Below are positions 13,351 through 24,148 of a stretch of 64,000 nucleotides of DNA, piece by piece. Every line of letters starts with the position of its first letter. Position 1 is the first letter of the stretch. Under the pieces are notes generated by a model. It was not told the DNA's origin, did no database searches, and saw only the letters and a list, made by a program, of their open reading frames with translations. The translations under genes were made by a program, and so were the position numbers. Origin of the DNA: Rhodosporidiobolus odoratus (taxonomy: Eukaryota; Basidiomycota; Microbotryomycetes; Sporidiobolales; Sporidiobolaceae); contig JAOANU010000002.1 in NCBI GenBank assembly GCA_034387635.1, positions 868,001 through 932,000 of the forward strand, given 5' to 3'.

Positions 13351-14176
13351 CTAACCGTGACTGTATTTATAGTGATACGAACGAGGGTGAGTTAACGGGA
13401 GATTGCTGACAAGGTGGAGAGGAAAGAAACGCACGCCTTCAACGGAATGGGGCAACTTGCTTAGCCCGTAGGCTTCGATTCGTTGAGGTAAGGGCCAGAA
13501 GCCGAATTCGGAGGTTACTCGAGAGAGGGTGGTCACGTCCGTCCTGCAGCGCGAGATGGTAGATGGAGGGAAAAAATGCAGGTTGCGAAGGTCAACCTCG
13601 ACAAAAAGAATCCTGAGGCAGGGGAGTTGTCACTCACGCTAGGCTGTCTTCTTTGGCTTGTCGAAAGACCTGCCACTCAAACACCTCCATGAACTCTGTC
13701 CTGTCAATGTTTCTGCTTCGCGTTCTCAGTTCCCGCCCAACCGTCCTTCCCTGCGCATCCTCAACTGCTGTTCCTAGCCCGTCCACCATCCCAAACTCAA
13801 CGTCCGTCTCTTCGAGTACCCACGTCGTGTCAATCTTTTGAATGACGCGCGGGGCCCATCGCGGGACTTTGCCCTTTTTGAGGATAAGCCGAGTGGTGCG
13901 GAGGATGGCAGGATTGGAAGGGAGGAATTGACGAGCAATGACATCGGAGGAGAGGATGTGGAGGCCATAGGGTGAGGGATATCGCTGGTTATGAGCTAGA
14001 ACGATGTAGGGCAGAGGGACGCTGGGGAGCGAGGAGGAAAATGAGGAGGAGGTCAACTGAGTTCACGAGGAAGTGAGGAAGGTCTCCGGTCCAAGAGCAC
14101 ACGGAGCCGTCGATGTGAGAGAAGAAAGAGAATAGACTCACGGGAATGTATGGCGCGTCTCTTCATGCAGTACCAT
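13351..14176 (-). CDS. PRELI/Ups-family mitochondrial lipid-transfer protein
   Basis: PRELI/MSF1 proteins shuttle phosphatidic acid or phosphatidylserine across the mitochondrial intermembrane space. Exons 14176-14142, 14021-13638 and 13543-13351 give 203 aa. Seen: MVLHEETRHTF start, then LAHNQRYPSPYG (family R/K-Y-P-N-P), ILRTTRLILKKGKVPRW, and DRTEFMEVFEWQVF, with GFWPLPQRIEAYG in the C-terminal helix. The first exon is 35 nt and was placed by phase and by the H-x-F start typical of the family. The C-terminus is ambiguous: reading through ends at 13351, while splicing a gtgcgt donor (13434) to an acceptor at 13351 would give an end at 13279. Which Ups paralogue is not resolved. Confidence 0.85.
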
Positions 14177-14428
14177 GGTAGACGGAGACAGCGAAGTCCG
14201 CCCGACGGGAACAAACTTGATGACAAGTCGGCAGCACGGCGTTCGACCTGAGCGCTGTGCGATGACTTTCGGACGTGTCAGGCAAGCGGATCGTGTCGCT
14301 CGTGTCGTGGTTCAAGCAGAACAGGAAGCGGTGTGCAGCGGTGACAGCCATTCTCCATTTCGACAGCTTCTCCCTCCGCTTTCTCTCCCCCGACGTCGCA
14401 TACAGGCGAGCCGCAAGAGCACAGCGTC

Positions 14429-14974
14429 ATGCAAACCTCTGATCAACAGCTCTTCGATTCCTCGCTCATTTCGACCCTGTTTCCCTCGCTCGTCAACCTC
14501 GCAACTCTCGCGGCAACTTCAACTTCAACTGCCGATACTGCCAACGGGGTCACCGGTGGAGATGCACAAAGCAAACTCGAGCTGAGCAAGCAGGTGCGCC
14601 GTCCCTCTCTTCACAGTCAAGTCCTCTTACCAGGGCTGACCTTTCCCTCTTTCCAGGCTGGCCAACTCCGAAACACGCTCGCGACACTGCAGCAGCAAGC
14701 TACCACCATCCCCGCCGGCAACCTCTCTCTCGAAGATCAGGACTGGCTCATAAAGAGGCTAGAAAGCGAGGTGCACAGGAAAAAGTGCGTCGGCTTCACA
14801 ATTTCGCCTTTCTTCTGCCCCGGTCAAGCGAATCCTTGAGCGGAATCATGGAGCTTCCAGTCCACTTACACTATACCGCCGCGCAGAGACGACCTCGCCA
14901 AGATGGCAGAGCTTACTGCTCTCGCAAGCGGCACCACTGCCCCGGCTGCAGAAGATCAAATGGACGTCGCTTGA
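14429..14974 (+). CDS. Small coiled-coil protein, possibly Mediator subunit Med9
   Basis: Exons 14429-14593, 14657-14784 and 14887-14974 close in frame to 126 aa. N-terminal half: LISTLFPSLVNLATLA, a hydrophobic helix, then a Thr/Ser linker. C-terminal half: a heptad-like helix from LELSKQAGQLRNTLATLQQQ to DQDWLIKRLESEVHRKK, followed by a short acidic tail EDQMDVA. Size, the LFPSL block and the terminal helix with ExQxxxIxxLExEhxxK spacing resemble fungal Med9, which sits in the Mediator middle module. No catalytic motif is expected, so the call rests on layout only; another small coiled-coil protein is possible. Confidence 0.45.
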
Positions 14975-15313
14975 ACAGCCCACCCTCTGCCGTCTTCACG
15001 CCCGGCCGCGGTCCAGTCAACATGTGTTTCAAGTCGGGCCAGCCCGGCTCTCCGACATCGAGGAAGACCTCTTTCAGATTGGCATCGACCTGTCAGGTCC
15101 TTCAGCGAGAATCGGCATGCGCTTGGAGACGCAGGCCACTTAGGACAGCTGAGCAGCGTAGACGGATGTTAGGCCGACTGTCGTCGTACCGTGAGGAAAC
15201 GGAAGCAGACCTGGGTTCCGGCGAAGGATGCGATGGAAGATCCGATACAACTGCAACAGTGAGAAAATAGAAGGCCTCTCGGCGGAACCCGACACACTCT
15301 GCTACGACGTCGT
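14975..15313. other. Convergent 3' intergenic spacer
   Basis: About 340 bases between the Med9-like stop and the LYS4 stop. Nothing recognisable beyond 3' UTR. Confidence 0.5.
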
Positions 15314-17779
15314 CTAGATGCGCTCCCTGACCCAGCCCTCGAGACCCCCAGCTGAACGAAAGGATTGCTGGGTCAGCCTTGCTGGTCTTGTGAGAAAGGA
15401 GAGGATGAACAGCCGACGCACCAAGCCACATCTCCTGAACACTTCCACCGACAGCGCCGACCTTGTACTCCTTGACCACCTCTCCACCCTTCTGCTTCCT
15501 CAGCCTCACGACTCCTCCAACACTCTCAACCTCGACCCACCACGGCGTCTGAAGGGTCAGACTCCCATCCTGGCATCCCGCGTTCCTCTTCCCATCCTTT
15601 CCAAACTCGCTCGTCAAGTCCTCGATCAACTCGGGACACTCGACACAGATCAAGGCATTGTTGATCGAGTTGCGCTTGAAAATGTCACCGAATGAACCGC
15701 ACAGGACGAGCGGAACCCCCGAGGACAACAACGCCGTCGCAGCTTGTTCGCGCGAAGAGCCCGTGCCGAAATTGTACCCACTCGCGAGGAGGACACCTTC
15801 TCCGCTCGAAGCCGGTGCTGAGGATTTGAGGGATTTCATGGTCGAGGCGAAGGCGGGGTCGTAGTTCTCCATGACAACATCGGCCTGCTTCTCGCGGGTG
15901 ATGTCGTCTTGGTAGGTGTACTTGCCCGGGTAGATACCGTCGGTGTTGAGATTATCTTGAGGGGCGAAGAGGAGGGGTCCGGCGAAGAGGGGAGGGAAGT
16001 TGGGAAGGAGAGGTTCAGAGACCCTGGGTGCTTCGGAAGCGGAAGAGGAGGATGCGGTCGAGTGGACGTCGATGGAAAGCTTCGGTGCCGAGGTGGAAGG
16101 TGTGGCGCCCTCGACGGTCGGGCCGACGATCTTGCCCGCGATTGCCGAAGCAGCGACAACCTCGGGAGAGGCGAGGTAAGCGAGGGCATTCGGGGAGCCC
16201 ATGCGACCCTTGTAGTTCCTGTTCGTCGCCGAGATACCGACTTCGCCATCCTCAAGCAGACCCACGCCGAGACCGATGCAAGGCCCGCATCCAGCAGGGA
16301 GGACCTTCGCTCCGGCTCCGACCAACGCGGCCCAGTCTCCTGCAGCTTCCGCTTCCTTCTGTACCACCGACGATGCAGCCGCAATGTAGAACTCGACGCC
16401 CGGAGCGACCTTCTTGCCTCTGATCACATCTGCGGCTGCTTTGATATCGCTTGCTCGAGAGTTGGTGCAAGAGACGAGGTAGGCCTTGTTGATCTTGATG
16501 TTCTCCTTCTCGAGGGCAGGAAGAGGAGTTGCCACTTTGACAGAATTGGGACCGGCGACCGACGGGGAGAGAGAGGTAAGGTCGAGAGTGAGGGTCTTGG
16601 CGTAAGAGGCGCCGTCGTCGGCGACAACGGGGTTGCCGAAGACGGATGCGAGGCGATCAGCGTTAAGGCGCGGGTGAGCAGAGGAGGTAGAGGACAATGA
16701 AGCCGAGGGGGAGGAGCCACCGAGCTGGAAGCGGCGCAACTCGAGCTTCTTCAGCTGAGACTCGTACCACTTCTCGAGGACCGAGTCGACAGGAAAGACA
16801 CCGACGAGGGCGCCCCACTCGGTGGTCATGTTGGCGATGGCGAGGCGCTCGTCGACGGAAAGTTGGGGGATGCCGGAACCGTGGAACTCGATGGCGTGGT
16901 TGAGAACTTCATCCTTGTTGAACCCACCACAGAGGGCAATGATGATGTCCTTGCCAGTCACGCCCTTGGGCAGCTCGCCTTCGAGGTTGACTCGGACGAT
17001 GGGAGGCACTTGCCACCATGTTCGCTGAGTTGCCCAGAGAGCAGCGGCATCCGTTCTGCAGGACCGCCAAAATTGAGCGAAGCGCCTTCTTTAACGAGAC
17101 CAGGGGAAAGAACGGACCGAACAATCGCCGTACCGACACATCCTACGCCTCCATACATGTTCGAGTGCGAGTCACTGGCCACCGTCATCACTCCCGGAAA
17201 AGCGTATCCTTCCTCGATCATGATCTGGTGTCCGATACCCCGTCCTGCCGGGTAGAAGTCCACATCGTGCTCGCCAGCGAAGGCTTCGATGCGGGCGTAC
17301 TTGGAAAGGTTGGCTTGAGACCGGTTCTGAACATCGTGGTCGAGGGTAAAGACGGTCTGACGGGGGTTGGAGATTTTGGTAGCGCCGATAGACTTGAATC
17401 TGAAAGGTCACAGGGTCAGTATGCGCTCTACTTCGAGATCATAAGTCACAGCCTACTTGGAGATAACGGGACCAGTGTTGTCCTGTCAGCAGAGCAGAAA
17501 GTTGAGAACGAGCGACAGAAAAGAAGAAAAGGTCAGCCCTTCATTCTCCGCTCAAGCAAGCAGCCACAGTGAACGTACATGGGTCATGACGTGCTGAGGC
17601 TTAATCATGACATAGTCTCCAGCCTTGACGACCTTTCCCTCTGGCAGTCCGACAGCATGCTTCTGCACCACCTTTTCGACCAGAGTCTGCGGAATTCGCG
17701 CAGGGGTGGCGAGGTATCGTCGTGCGGCCCAGAGTGCCGGACTGGTGAAGGCTGAAGAGCGGGAGCGGAGGGTGAACAT
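15314..17779 (-). CDS. LYS4: Mitochondrial homoaconitase (lysine biosynthesis)
   Basis: Homoaconitase converts homocitrate/homoaconitate to homoisocitrate in the fungal alpha-aminoadipate lysine pathway, in mitochondria, with a [4Fe-4S] cluster. Exons 17779-17579, 17482-17457, 17399-17118, 17055-15422 and 15351-15314 give 726 aa. Seen: Arg/Ser/Ala-rich presequence ([20 protein letters not shown]), [40 protein letters not shown], cluster cysteines in SCTNSR (about Cys366) and GCGPCIG (about Cys425/428), and swivel-domain GSSREQAA. The last exon (38 nt) restores the family ending [11 protein letters not shown]; reading on through that intron would give an unrelated tail. Aconitase itself is excluded by the short presequence-to-domain layout and VPPIVRV region, though family cross-similarity is high. 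Confidence 0.93.
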
Positions 17780-18375
17780 CGTTGTGGGCGAGCGGCGTCT
17801 AGTCGAGGTGAAAGGAGTTGACTTGAAAGCAGGAGTAAGGGAGTGACGTTGCGCGCTTCGGTGCGGTAGTAGACAGAAGGACTCGCTGCCTTTTGGTCAG
17901 TCAATTCAGCTGAGAGCGAGCGACGATAGAACGAAAGAATCTTGCTTCGACCCGAGCCGGAGTCAAGAAAAGTTTCACAGCGTTCATCGCCAGATACTAT
18001 AGACTGACCTTGCTCTTCGCTGTACGGATTCGAAACCTAAATCCCATGCATAGCCAGGCGCCTACGCAGAAGCAGGTCAAAATTCGATCCTGATTTTCCG
18101 CCAATCATGTTGAGCGGATTGAGTCTGTCCTGAGCAGTGGTGGCGATGGCGATCCTCGAGCACCGACGAGCAGCGTCAGGACATCTACATCCCGCGGCGC
18201 CGAGATGGGACCAGAGAGAGCGAATCAATGAAAGCAAAGCCAGCGAAACTGGTAGGAAGAAGAACAAGAAAACCCGACGCGCTGAGCCGCACGAGCGCGC
18301 CTCACAACGCTCTGTAAAGATGGGCAAACGTGCGTAGAGTACATACGACAGAGACAACAACCAGTGTAGATCCTT
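17780..18375. other. Intergenic region upstream of LYS4
   Basis: About 600 bases containing the LYS4 promoter and the 3' side of the Cbp6-like gene. A tRNA-like B-box look-alike near 18026 was examined and rejected. No gene seen. Confidence 0.5.
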
Positions 18376-18840
18376 CTACTTCCACCTGAACCACGAGAAG
18401 GCGGGCTTCTTGAACACCTCGCCCTTTTCTGCCCGGTTGGCGGCGTCGATGATGCGCGAGTAGTGCTTGGGGAAGGATGCAGGCTTGATAGTACGCTCAG
18501 AGAGGGGACGCTGGAAGGTAACGAAGGGAGGCCCGGGCCTAGTCAGCTTTAGCAGAGTGGCCAGGTAGGGAAGAGTGGAACGCACCGCTTTCATCGCTTC
18601 GTTCCCCAGTAATCGCTTCAAGCTCGCCGCTGCCTCTGCAGCTTTGTTAACCTGTATCGGGCTGAGCTGACACGTTTGCGCCTGTTGTCGATCGGCGGGA
18701 GATGGTGAGGCTTGAACGAGGAAGGCTCTGTCGGCGGCGGCTCGGATGGCGTCCTTGAACTGGTGATTCGGACGAAGCTTATCTTGTGGCCATGCGTCTG
18801 CTACAGCGTGCCATGCGGATCGTAGAGTGGCGGATGACAT
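18376..18840 (-). CDS. CBP6: Cbp6/UQCC2-like cytochrome b assembly factor
   Basis: Cbp6 acts with Cbp3 at the mitoribosome exit in cytochrome b translation and complex III assembly. Exons 18840-18586 and 18510-18376 give 129 aa. Seen: SAWHAVADAWPQDKLRP near the N-terminus (W/Y-P-x-D motif of the family), a middle helix KAAEAAASLKRLLGNEAM, and a C-terminus IKPASFPKHYSRIIDA, matching the K-P-A-x-x-P-x-Y-Y-x-R-L-I pattern of Cbp6. The 75-nt segment 18511-18585 has a donor, a gctgac branch site and a ccag acceptor, and is open in frame, so an unspliced 154-aa reading is also possible; I prefer the spliced form. Start: first ATG directly before the conserved helix. Confidence 0.7.
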   Translation of the reverse strand: MSSATLRSAWHAVADAWPQDKLRPNHQFKDAIRAAADRAFLVQASPSPADRQQAQTCQLSPIQVNKAAEAAASLKRLLGNEAMKAVRSTLPYLATLLKLTRPGPPFVTFQRPLSERTIKPASFPKHYSRIIDAANRAEKGEVFKKPAFSWFRWK

Positions 18841-18929
18841 GCTGTGGGAGTTGGTGCGGAAGGGAAAGAACGAGGAGAAGCCGGAGCCGTTTGCCCCTTC
18901 TCGTACAACACAGACAAGGCTAGACTCGC
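18841..18929. promoter_or_regulatory. 89-bp divergent promoter (Cbp6-like / TMEM135-like)
   Basis: Only 89 bases separate the two start codons, so both genes must share regulatory sequence or use promoter elements inside each other's 5' regions. Inferred from position only. Confidence 0.5.
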
Positions 18930-21506
18930 ATGGACTCGCAAGGTAGCGCAGATGACTCGACTCCCACCCCGCCTTCAGCTGATCCAATCCACTCTCGCTC
19001 AAGTTCAGCTTCAAGTTGCTCCCCACTTCGATCAACTCGCTTCTCAACTCTGCCACCTCTGACAACCCTGATCGACCCCAATTCGACTAGCACCAGTCGC
19101 AGCGTATCACCAGAGCCACTCGCGACTCCAACCCTCGCAGAATCATATGGTCAACTCAAGAAGAACCTTTCCTTCAAGAGTCTCAGGGACCTCGAGGTCC
19201 GCCAGTTGAGCGAGCACATCTATCGCAGAGGCAGTCGGGCAGAGAAGAAGCGCTATAGACCAAAGGACGACGATCAAGTCCTGGCTCATGCTCTGCGAGG
19301 AGGAATCCGTATGCCGTTTTCTTCTGTTTTCTCTTTTCTCCCTCTGTAGCCCCAAACCCATGTGCATCCCTTTCAGGCTCCCTCATCCTCGGCTCTTCTT
19401 TACGCGCATGCGTAAACCTCGTCGTCGTTCTGCTTAGGCTCACGAGGAAGAAGTGAGTTTTCACCACCCGCCCTTTCAAACTTGTCCCTCATCTCACCCT
19501 GCTGCGCTTCACCTGCAGAGGAGTCCCTGCCGCTCTCATTCTTCGCGCCCTCTTCGGAACCGACACGATCCGCTTCGGTTCAATGCTCGGCCTCTTCTCC
19601 TTCCTCTAGTAAGCTATCCTACCTATTCCCCGGTTGCTTTCCGCTTTCTCCTGAGCAATACCTCGATTGCACGCAGCAAGTGGACCCTACACACACTCCG
19701 CCTTTACAACTTTGGTCCATCAGGGCCGGGTGGGGAGGAGACGTGGCACGCTGCCGCTGCCGGTGCAGTCTCTGGGCTGGCCGTTTGGGCCGAAAAGCCC
19801 AGTCGAAGGGTAACCATCGGGCAGCAGCTGTTTGTGCGGTGCGTCCTGTCTCTTCAGACATGAATGTGGCACAGACATGAATGTGGCATGTTCTGACTGT
19901 CGAGCCACGCAGTGGTCTACAAGGGCATTACACCACGCTCAAATCCACCGGGGTGGTCAACATCAAGAATGTTTCTGTACTCGTCTTCGGCTTCTCGTGT
20001 GCGCAGATCATGTACGGGTGGCTTGTATGTCACCGTTCACTCCGATGCCTTGCTCTTGTGGCGACGCTTTCGAGGTGGCATGTCTGGCTGACCTTCCCAA
20101 CGCACCGCCTGTATCAGATGGCACCCGAAACCCTTCCCTCCGGCTATCGGCGGTGGATCCTGCAGGTCAGCTGAGCTGCGATTCTCCTGCCAGGCCATGC
20201 CTGTCTGACCTCGTAGTTTTCGACAGGCGTCTCGAGTTCCCGAACCGTGCCTTCCTGTCCACGTCTCAGCCTACCGCACCCGTACCTTCGATCCCAATAT
20301 CGCCAGGCAAGCTATCGACTGGGGACGCAAAACTACCGATAAGAACCGAAACCTCATTGAGGAATACGCAATGAGAGGGGAGAAGGTGCGCTGAATCCTC
20401 CCTTTCTGACACCGTTTCTGTCAAGTATCGTCAAGGAAGAAAGGCTGTTGACCATCTCGAGCTTGTCTACAGGGTGACTTCGGGCCGCCTTTTGTGCCGT
20501 GCGAGGTCGTACATCCTTGGACAGATACATGTAAATGGACCGCAGTCGATCGATGGCAGGCCGTGTTCCGGTGCGTTGGTTTTGGCATCCGCCCTTGCTG
20601 CAGCCGGTACTGACTCGGCTCCACGTATAAATAGCTGGATCGCTCCAGTATACGCAGGCTTGCACTTCATTCCGCCTATCGTGTTCAAATGGAAGGTGTT
20701 CCGGAAAGAGTACGCACTGTTTCTCGCCTCAATACTGCGTATTTAGACGCCATCAGCTCATACCGACTTCATCACCAACTTCACTCTGACCACGTAGTCC
20801 CTCTTCGGCATTGATCAAGTCTTTACTCGGCACCTTCCGTTCTTGCTCGTTTTTGGCCAGCTTCGTCGTGATCTTCCAAGGGCTCTTCTGCTTCAAGGTT
20901 GGCTGTCCTTTTTCTCTACGATTAGTGATGACTGATACGGGGCTTGGCTTCTTGCAGCGCCATATTTACGACGCAGTGCATAACAGAGTACCGCGTTGGT
21001 TGGAAACAATCTTGATGCACAAATTCTACTACTGGCTTTCCGGTGCGCGTGATCCCCGTTTCTTGTATCTACTGTCTCTTACCTCGACTTCTGCTACAGG
21101 TTTCGCGACCTGTCTCGCCCTGTTCATCGAAGAGAAGAAGCGCCGACGGGAACTCGCCATGTGCGCTCCCCTCCTTTCTGGCCTCCCACTTTCGCCCACA
21201 ACTGACCTGGTCAGTTGTGACTGACAGGTACGTCCTCCCCCGAGGTCTCGAGAGCCTGTGGAGCGTCCTGCGGAGGCGGGCGTACGTGCCATTTGTCCCA
21301 GGCGGGGAGATCATGCTTACCAGGTGCGCTCGACATCGCCTTTTCCTCGTGTTACGATGCTGACGCAGTGACCCTTGCCTGTGCTCGCTCCTGACTCTCT
21401 ACATAGTGCCGGACTCGCGTTGGTTATGCGGACTTACCAGCATGAGCCGGGTAATCTGTCGGGGCTGGTGCGAACGCTGCTCTATCAATTTGTCGGGCAC
21501 GGATAA
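18930..21506 (+). CDS. TMEM135-like multi-pass membrane protein
   Basis: Homologue of TMEM135/Tim17-like peroxisome-mitochondria membrane proteins. Fourteen exons: 18930-19308, 19377-19452, 19519-19608, 19677-19838, 19913-20024, 20118-20165, 20227-20385, 20473-20570, 20635-20709, 20798-20897, 20958-21042, 21100-21160, 21228-21323 and 21407-21506; 546 aa. Seen: Ser-rich cytosolic N-terminus (about 100 aa), LILGSSLRACVNLVV TM, GAVSGLAVWAEKPSRRVTI, LVFGFSCAQIMYGWL, then MAPETLPSGYRRWIL (the E/P-x-T-L-P-x-S-Y motif of TMEM135), PFVPCEVVHP, and a second half with further hydrophobic segments and FATCLALFIEEKKRR. In animals TMEM135 affects peroxisomes and mitochondrial dynamics; the fungal role is unknown. 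Confidence 0.82.
19855..19888 (+). repeat. Exact 17-nt tandem duplication in an intron
   Basis: Two perfect adjacent copies of cagacatgaatgtggca inside the TMEM135-like intron 19839-19912. The duplication does not disturb the splice sites. Confidence 0.85.
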
Positions 21507-21698
21507 AATTTCAAGTTGTGGGCAGCGTTCGTGTTCTCATTCCGATTCATTCCTCGACGTGTGTATTTCGTAGATTGCCAGCTTCCTTCGTTCTTCTCGC
21601 TTCGCCGTGCTTCTACGCCAGCTTTTCTTGTCTTCCTTAAATTTCTTTCTTTTTTGCATTTCAACGCATGCTTCCCTGACCAAGGACGGGCAGCGAGT

Positions 21699-23636
21699 CT
21701 ATTCCTCGTCGTCGTCTTCTCCCTCCTCATCGCCCGCTTGCTGGTCTTCCTCCAACCCTCGCTTCAACGCCTCGACAAACCTCCTCTTGACCTCATCCCC
21801 ATTCCCCAATCCTCGCCCGATCAGCACGAGCTTAGACTGCACCTCCATCCCGCCCTCTTGATCATTCAGCGCCGACGAAGGGACCTCAGCAATATCGAAT
21901 ACCTCCCTGACCCCCTGGAGGATCCAACTTCGCCCATCCGTGGTGCGAAGAAACCCTTTCGAGCGCAGGAGGTCCAGCGGCTCTTCTTCCGTTGCTGTCG
22001 ATGCTGCTTCGGTATCCTCAGCGTCTGCTGCTGCGGAGAGGGACGAAGAAAGAGGAACAGGTGATGGGAGTTGGCCATCCCAGATCAGGGCGCTAACGAG
22101 TTTATGGAAAGGTCCACTGCGTATAGAGGGAAGAATGGGAAGGGGAATGGTGACAGAGGTGATATCGTTTGCGTGCGGGGATGTCGAATCGGGAGAAGAT
22201 GAAGGTACTGGGTGGGAATGGAAAGAATGGTCGTGAGGTTCCGTTCCCTCACAGCTAGCACACGCCGCAGAGGAAGTTGTCGAAGCCGTGGGCTGAGAGA
22301 AGGGGGCGAGGGTTTCCGAGTGGATTGGGGCGGATGGAGAGGCGTAGATGTTGAGGTCGAGGATAAGGGAGAGGTTGATGGAGGAGCGGGTAGTTCGGTG
22401 GATGAGGGAGGTCGAATTGATCGTCCTGCGCGGGACTGTGTGCTGAGCGTAGTCGGACAGAGGGAAGGAGTCGGACTCACCTCAGCGCGCCTTCTATCCG
22501 ATCAAGGTCGGCCGTGTCGACAAGGTCGACCTTGTTGAGGAGGATCACATCTGCCGTCGCAACCTGCCTGTCGGGAAGAGGATGAGCAGCGAAGAAGGAA
22601 GTGGTTTTGTGCTGAAGTTACCGCTGAGCCTCGTTGTATGAACCGTCTGGCCGAGGATCTTGCAATTGCTGAGAAGGTCAAAGCGACAATCTACAGTCAG
22701 CACGAGGCCAACTCGGAGAGAGAGACCGCTGCGCACCTTCTCAATACCGGCGGCATCTACCACTCCTACAACCGCATCGAGTGCGACCTCTGCAGGAACA
22801 ACCACGGTTAGGTGTACTGACGACGACGATGGTCAAAGGGAAGTGAGTAAGCTCACCCAAGTTCAAGGCAGGCTCGTTCCAGAACGCCTGAATGATGGGC
22901 GCGGGGTCTGCCAGCCCAGTCGTCTCGAGAACGATCTGGTCAAACTTGCCCTTCTTCTCCATAAGCGAAATGATGGCGAGTAAGCCGGTGTCGCGAACCG
23001 AGCAGCACAGGCAGCCGTTGTTGAGCTCCAACCACTCTTCGGCGACGGCGTCTTCAGTTTGCACGGAGATCGCTTTGGCTGTCGAGGCGTCGGGTGCAGC
23101 CAAAGAGGCCAGTGTGCGGACGGCGGAGGCGGAAGAAGCATGGCCACCGGAGGTATAGGAGTGGCATCGAGGCGAGGGAGGCCAATCGGCCCGGATAGGG
23201 CAGCGAGAGTGTGCGTGGTGGCGTAAAAAGGGAATACGGGGAGGTAGAAGGAAAAGGTTGGCGAGAAAAAGCGGAGTTGAGCAGAGGGTGGTCAGTACGG
23301 CTCCCCACATTAGAGCCACAGGATACAGTCAGTATGGACGTACATTCAATGTCGCTGGTATCCCCAAACTCGTTCATGATGACAGCGATCCTCCTGCCGT
23401 GCTGTTCTTTGAGGATGTAATCGAGGAGAGTGCTCTTGCCGCTGCCCAAGTAGCCGGTAACGATGGTCATTGGGACTTTCTTGTCCTCCTCGACTAACTC
23501 AGGACTGCATTATATAGTTTACGAGATCAGCCAGAGTTATGACGGTGGGGAAGAAGCGGACGAACATGTCAAGCTCCTCCTCATCTGCGCCAGGGGACAC
23601 ATCGTGAACAGTGTCAGGACCTCGAGAGACTGACAT
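21699..23636 (-). CDS. ZNG1: COG0523 metal-chaperone GTPase, ZNG1/CBWD type
   Basis: G3E-family GTPase related to CobW; the eukaryotic ZNG1 branch delivers zinc to methionine aminopeptidase 1. Exons 23636-23566, 23504-23344, 23078-22857, 22789-22737, 22668-22622, 22567-22481 and 22425-21699 give 455 aa. Seen: Walker [21 protein letters not shown] (switch I), [15 protein letters not shown] with the CxCC metal site, [10 protein letters not shown] (Walker B), LLNKVDLV (NKxD), His-rich HDHSFHSH and the CobW-C motif [15 protein letters not shown]. The N-terminal PELV motif is preceded by Ile where vertebrate ZNG1 has Cys, based on my splice choice. The second intron (265 nt) is unusually long for this window. 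Confidence 0.9.
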
Positions 23637-24148
23637 CGTGGTGCCGTGCAAGCAGCGGAAGTCTGGCGAGCAAGTCGAGGTGAGCCAGCTGGGCGAGAAG
23701 TTTGAAGAGCCGAGGAGCCTTCTTCACAGCTTCGCTCCGGGCGTAGCCTCCCTCGAAAAGGCTGGTACAGAGACGAGAAGACCTCAGAGACCGCAATGCA
23801 GATCTTCCCGACGAGTGCAGCAGCGCAAACTATCCGACAGGGCCTCCCTGCCTTTTTCCCTTCGTGCTTCAGACCGAAGAACCTGTTCTCTCAGCGCGGG
23901 CATGGAGAAGTCCGATGAGACTAGAGTTACAGCCCGCACCGTAGTGATCGCCGAAGTGAGAGACGGTAGAGGGAAACGAACGTGCGAAAAAAGTAGAGGA
24001 CAGTCTACAAGAGGAACGAGAGAATACAGTATAACACCCTGACAATGATGAGAAAAGACAGCTCGACAACGTCCCTCGTCTCCGTCTATCGTTCGCGTGC
24101 TTAAGACGCGCCAACTCAGCCGCGCCCGCAGCTCCTGAAGGAGTAGAC
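23637..24148. other. Intergenic region between NOG1 and ZNG1
   Basis: About 0.5 kb between two minus-strand genes, holding the NOG1 3' UTR and ZNG1 promoter. The open frame 23611-24042 (+) has no motif and I reject it. Confidence 0.5.

Noticed and set aside
13406..13434. 29-nt intron in the Ups-like gene
   Set aside because: Too short to be a spliceosomal intron; other readings of the C-terminus are more plausible.
15909..16700. 263-aa open frame antisense to LYS4
   Set aside because: It lies wholly opposite a well-supported homoaconitase exon, is Arg/Gly-rich and has no motif; it is a codon-bias shadow.
18026..18038. tRNA B-box-like string on the minus strand (ggtttcgaatcc)
   Set aside because: An extra T disrupts the B box, and I could not fold an acceptor stem or find a matching A box.
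23611..24042. 143-aa plus-strand open frame between NOG1 and ZNG1
   Set aside because: Arg/Thr/Ser-rich, overlaps the ZNG1 start region on the other strand and shows no motif or splice sites.
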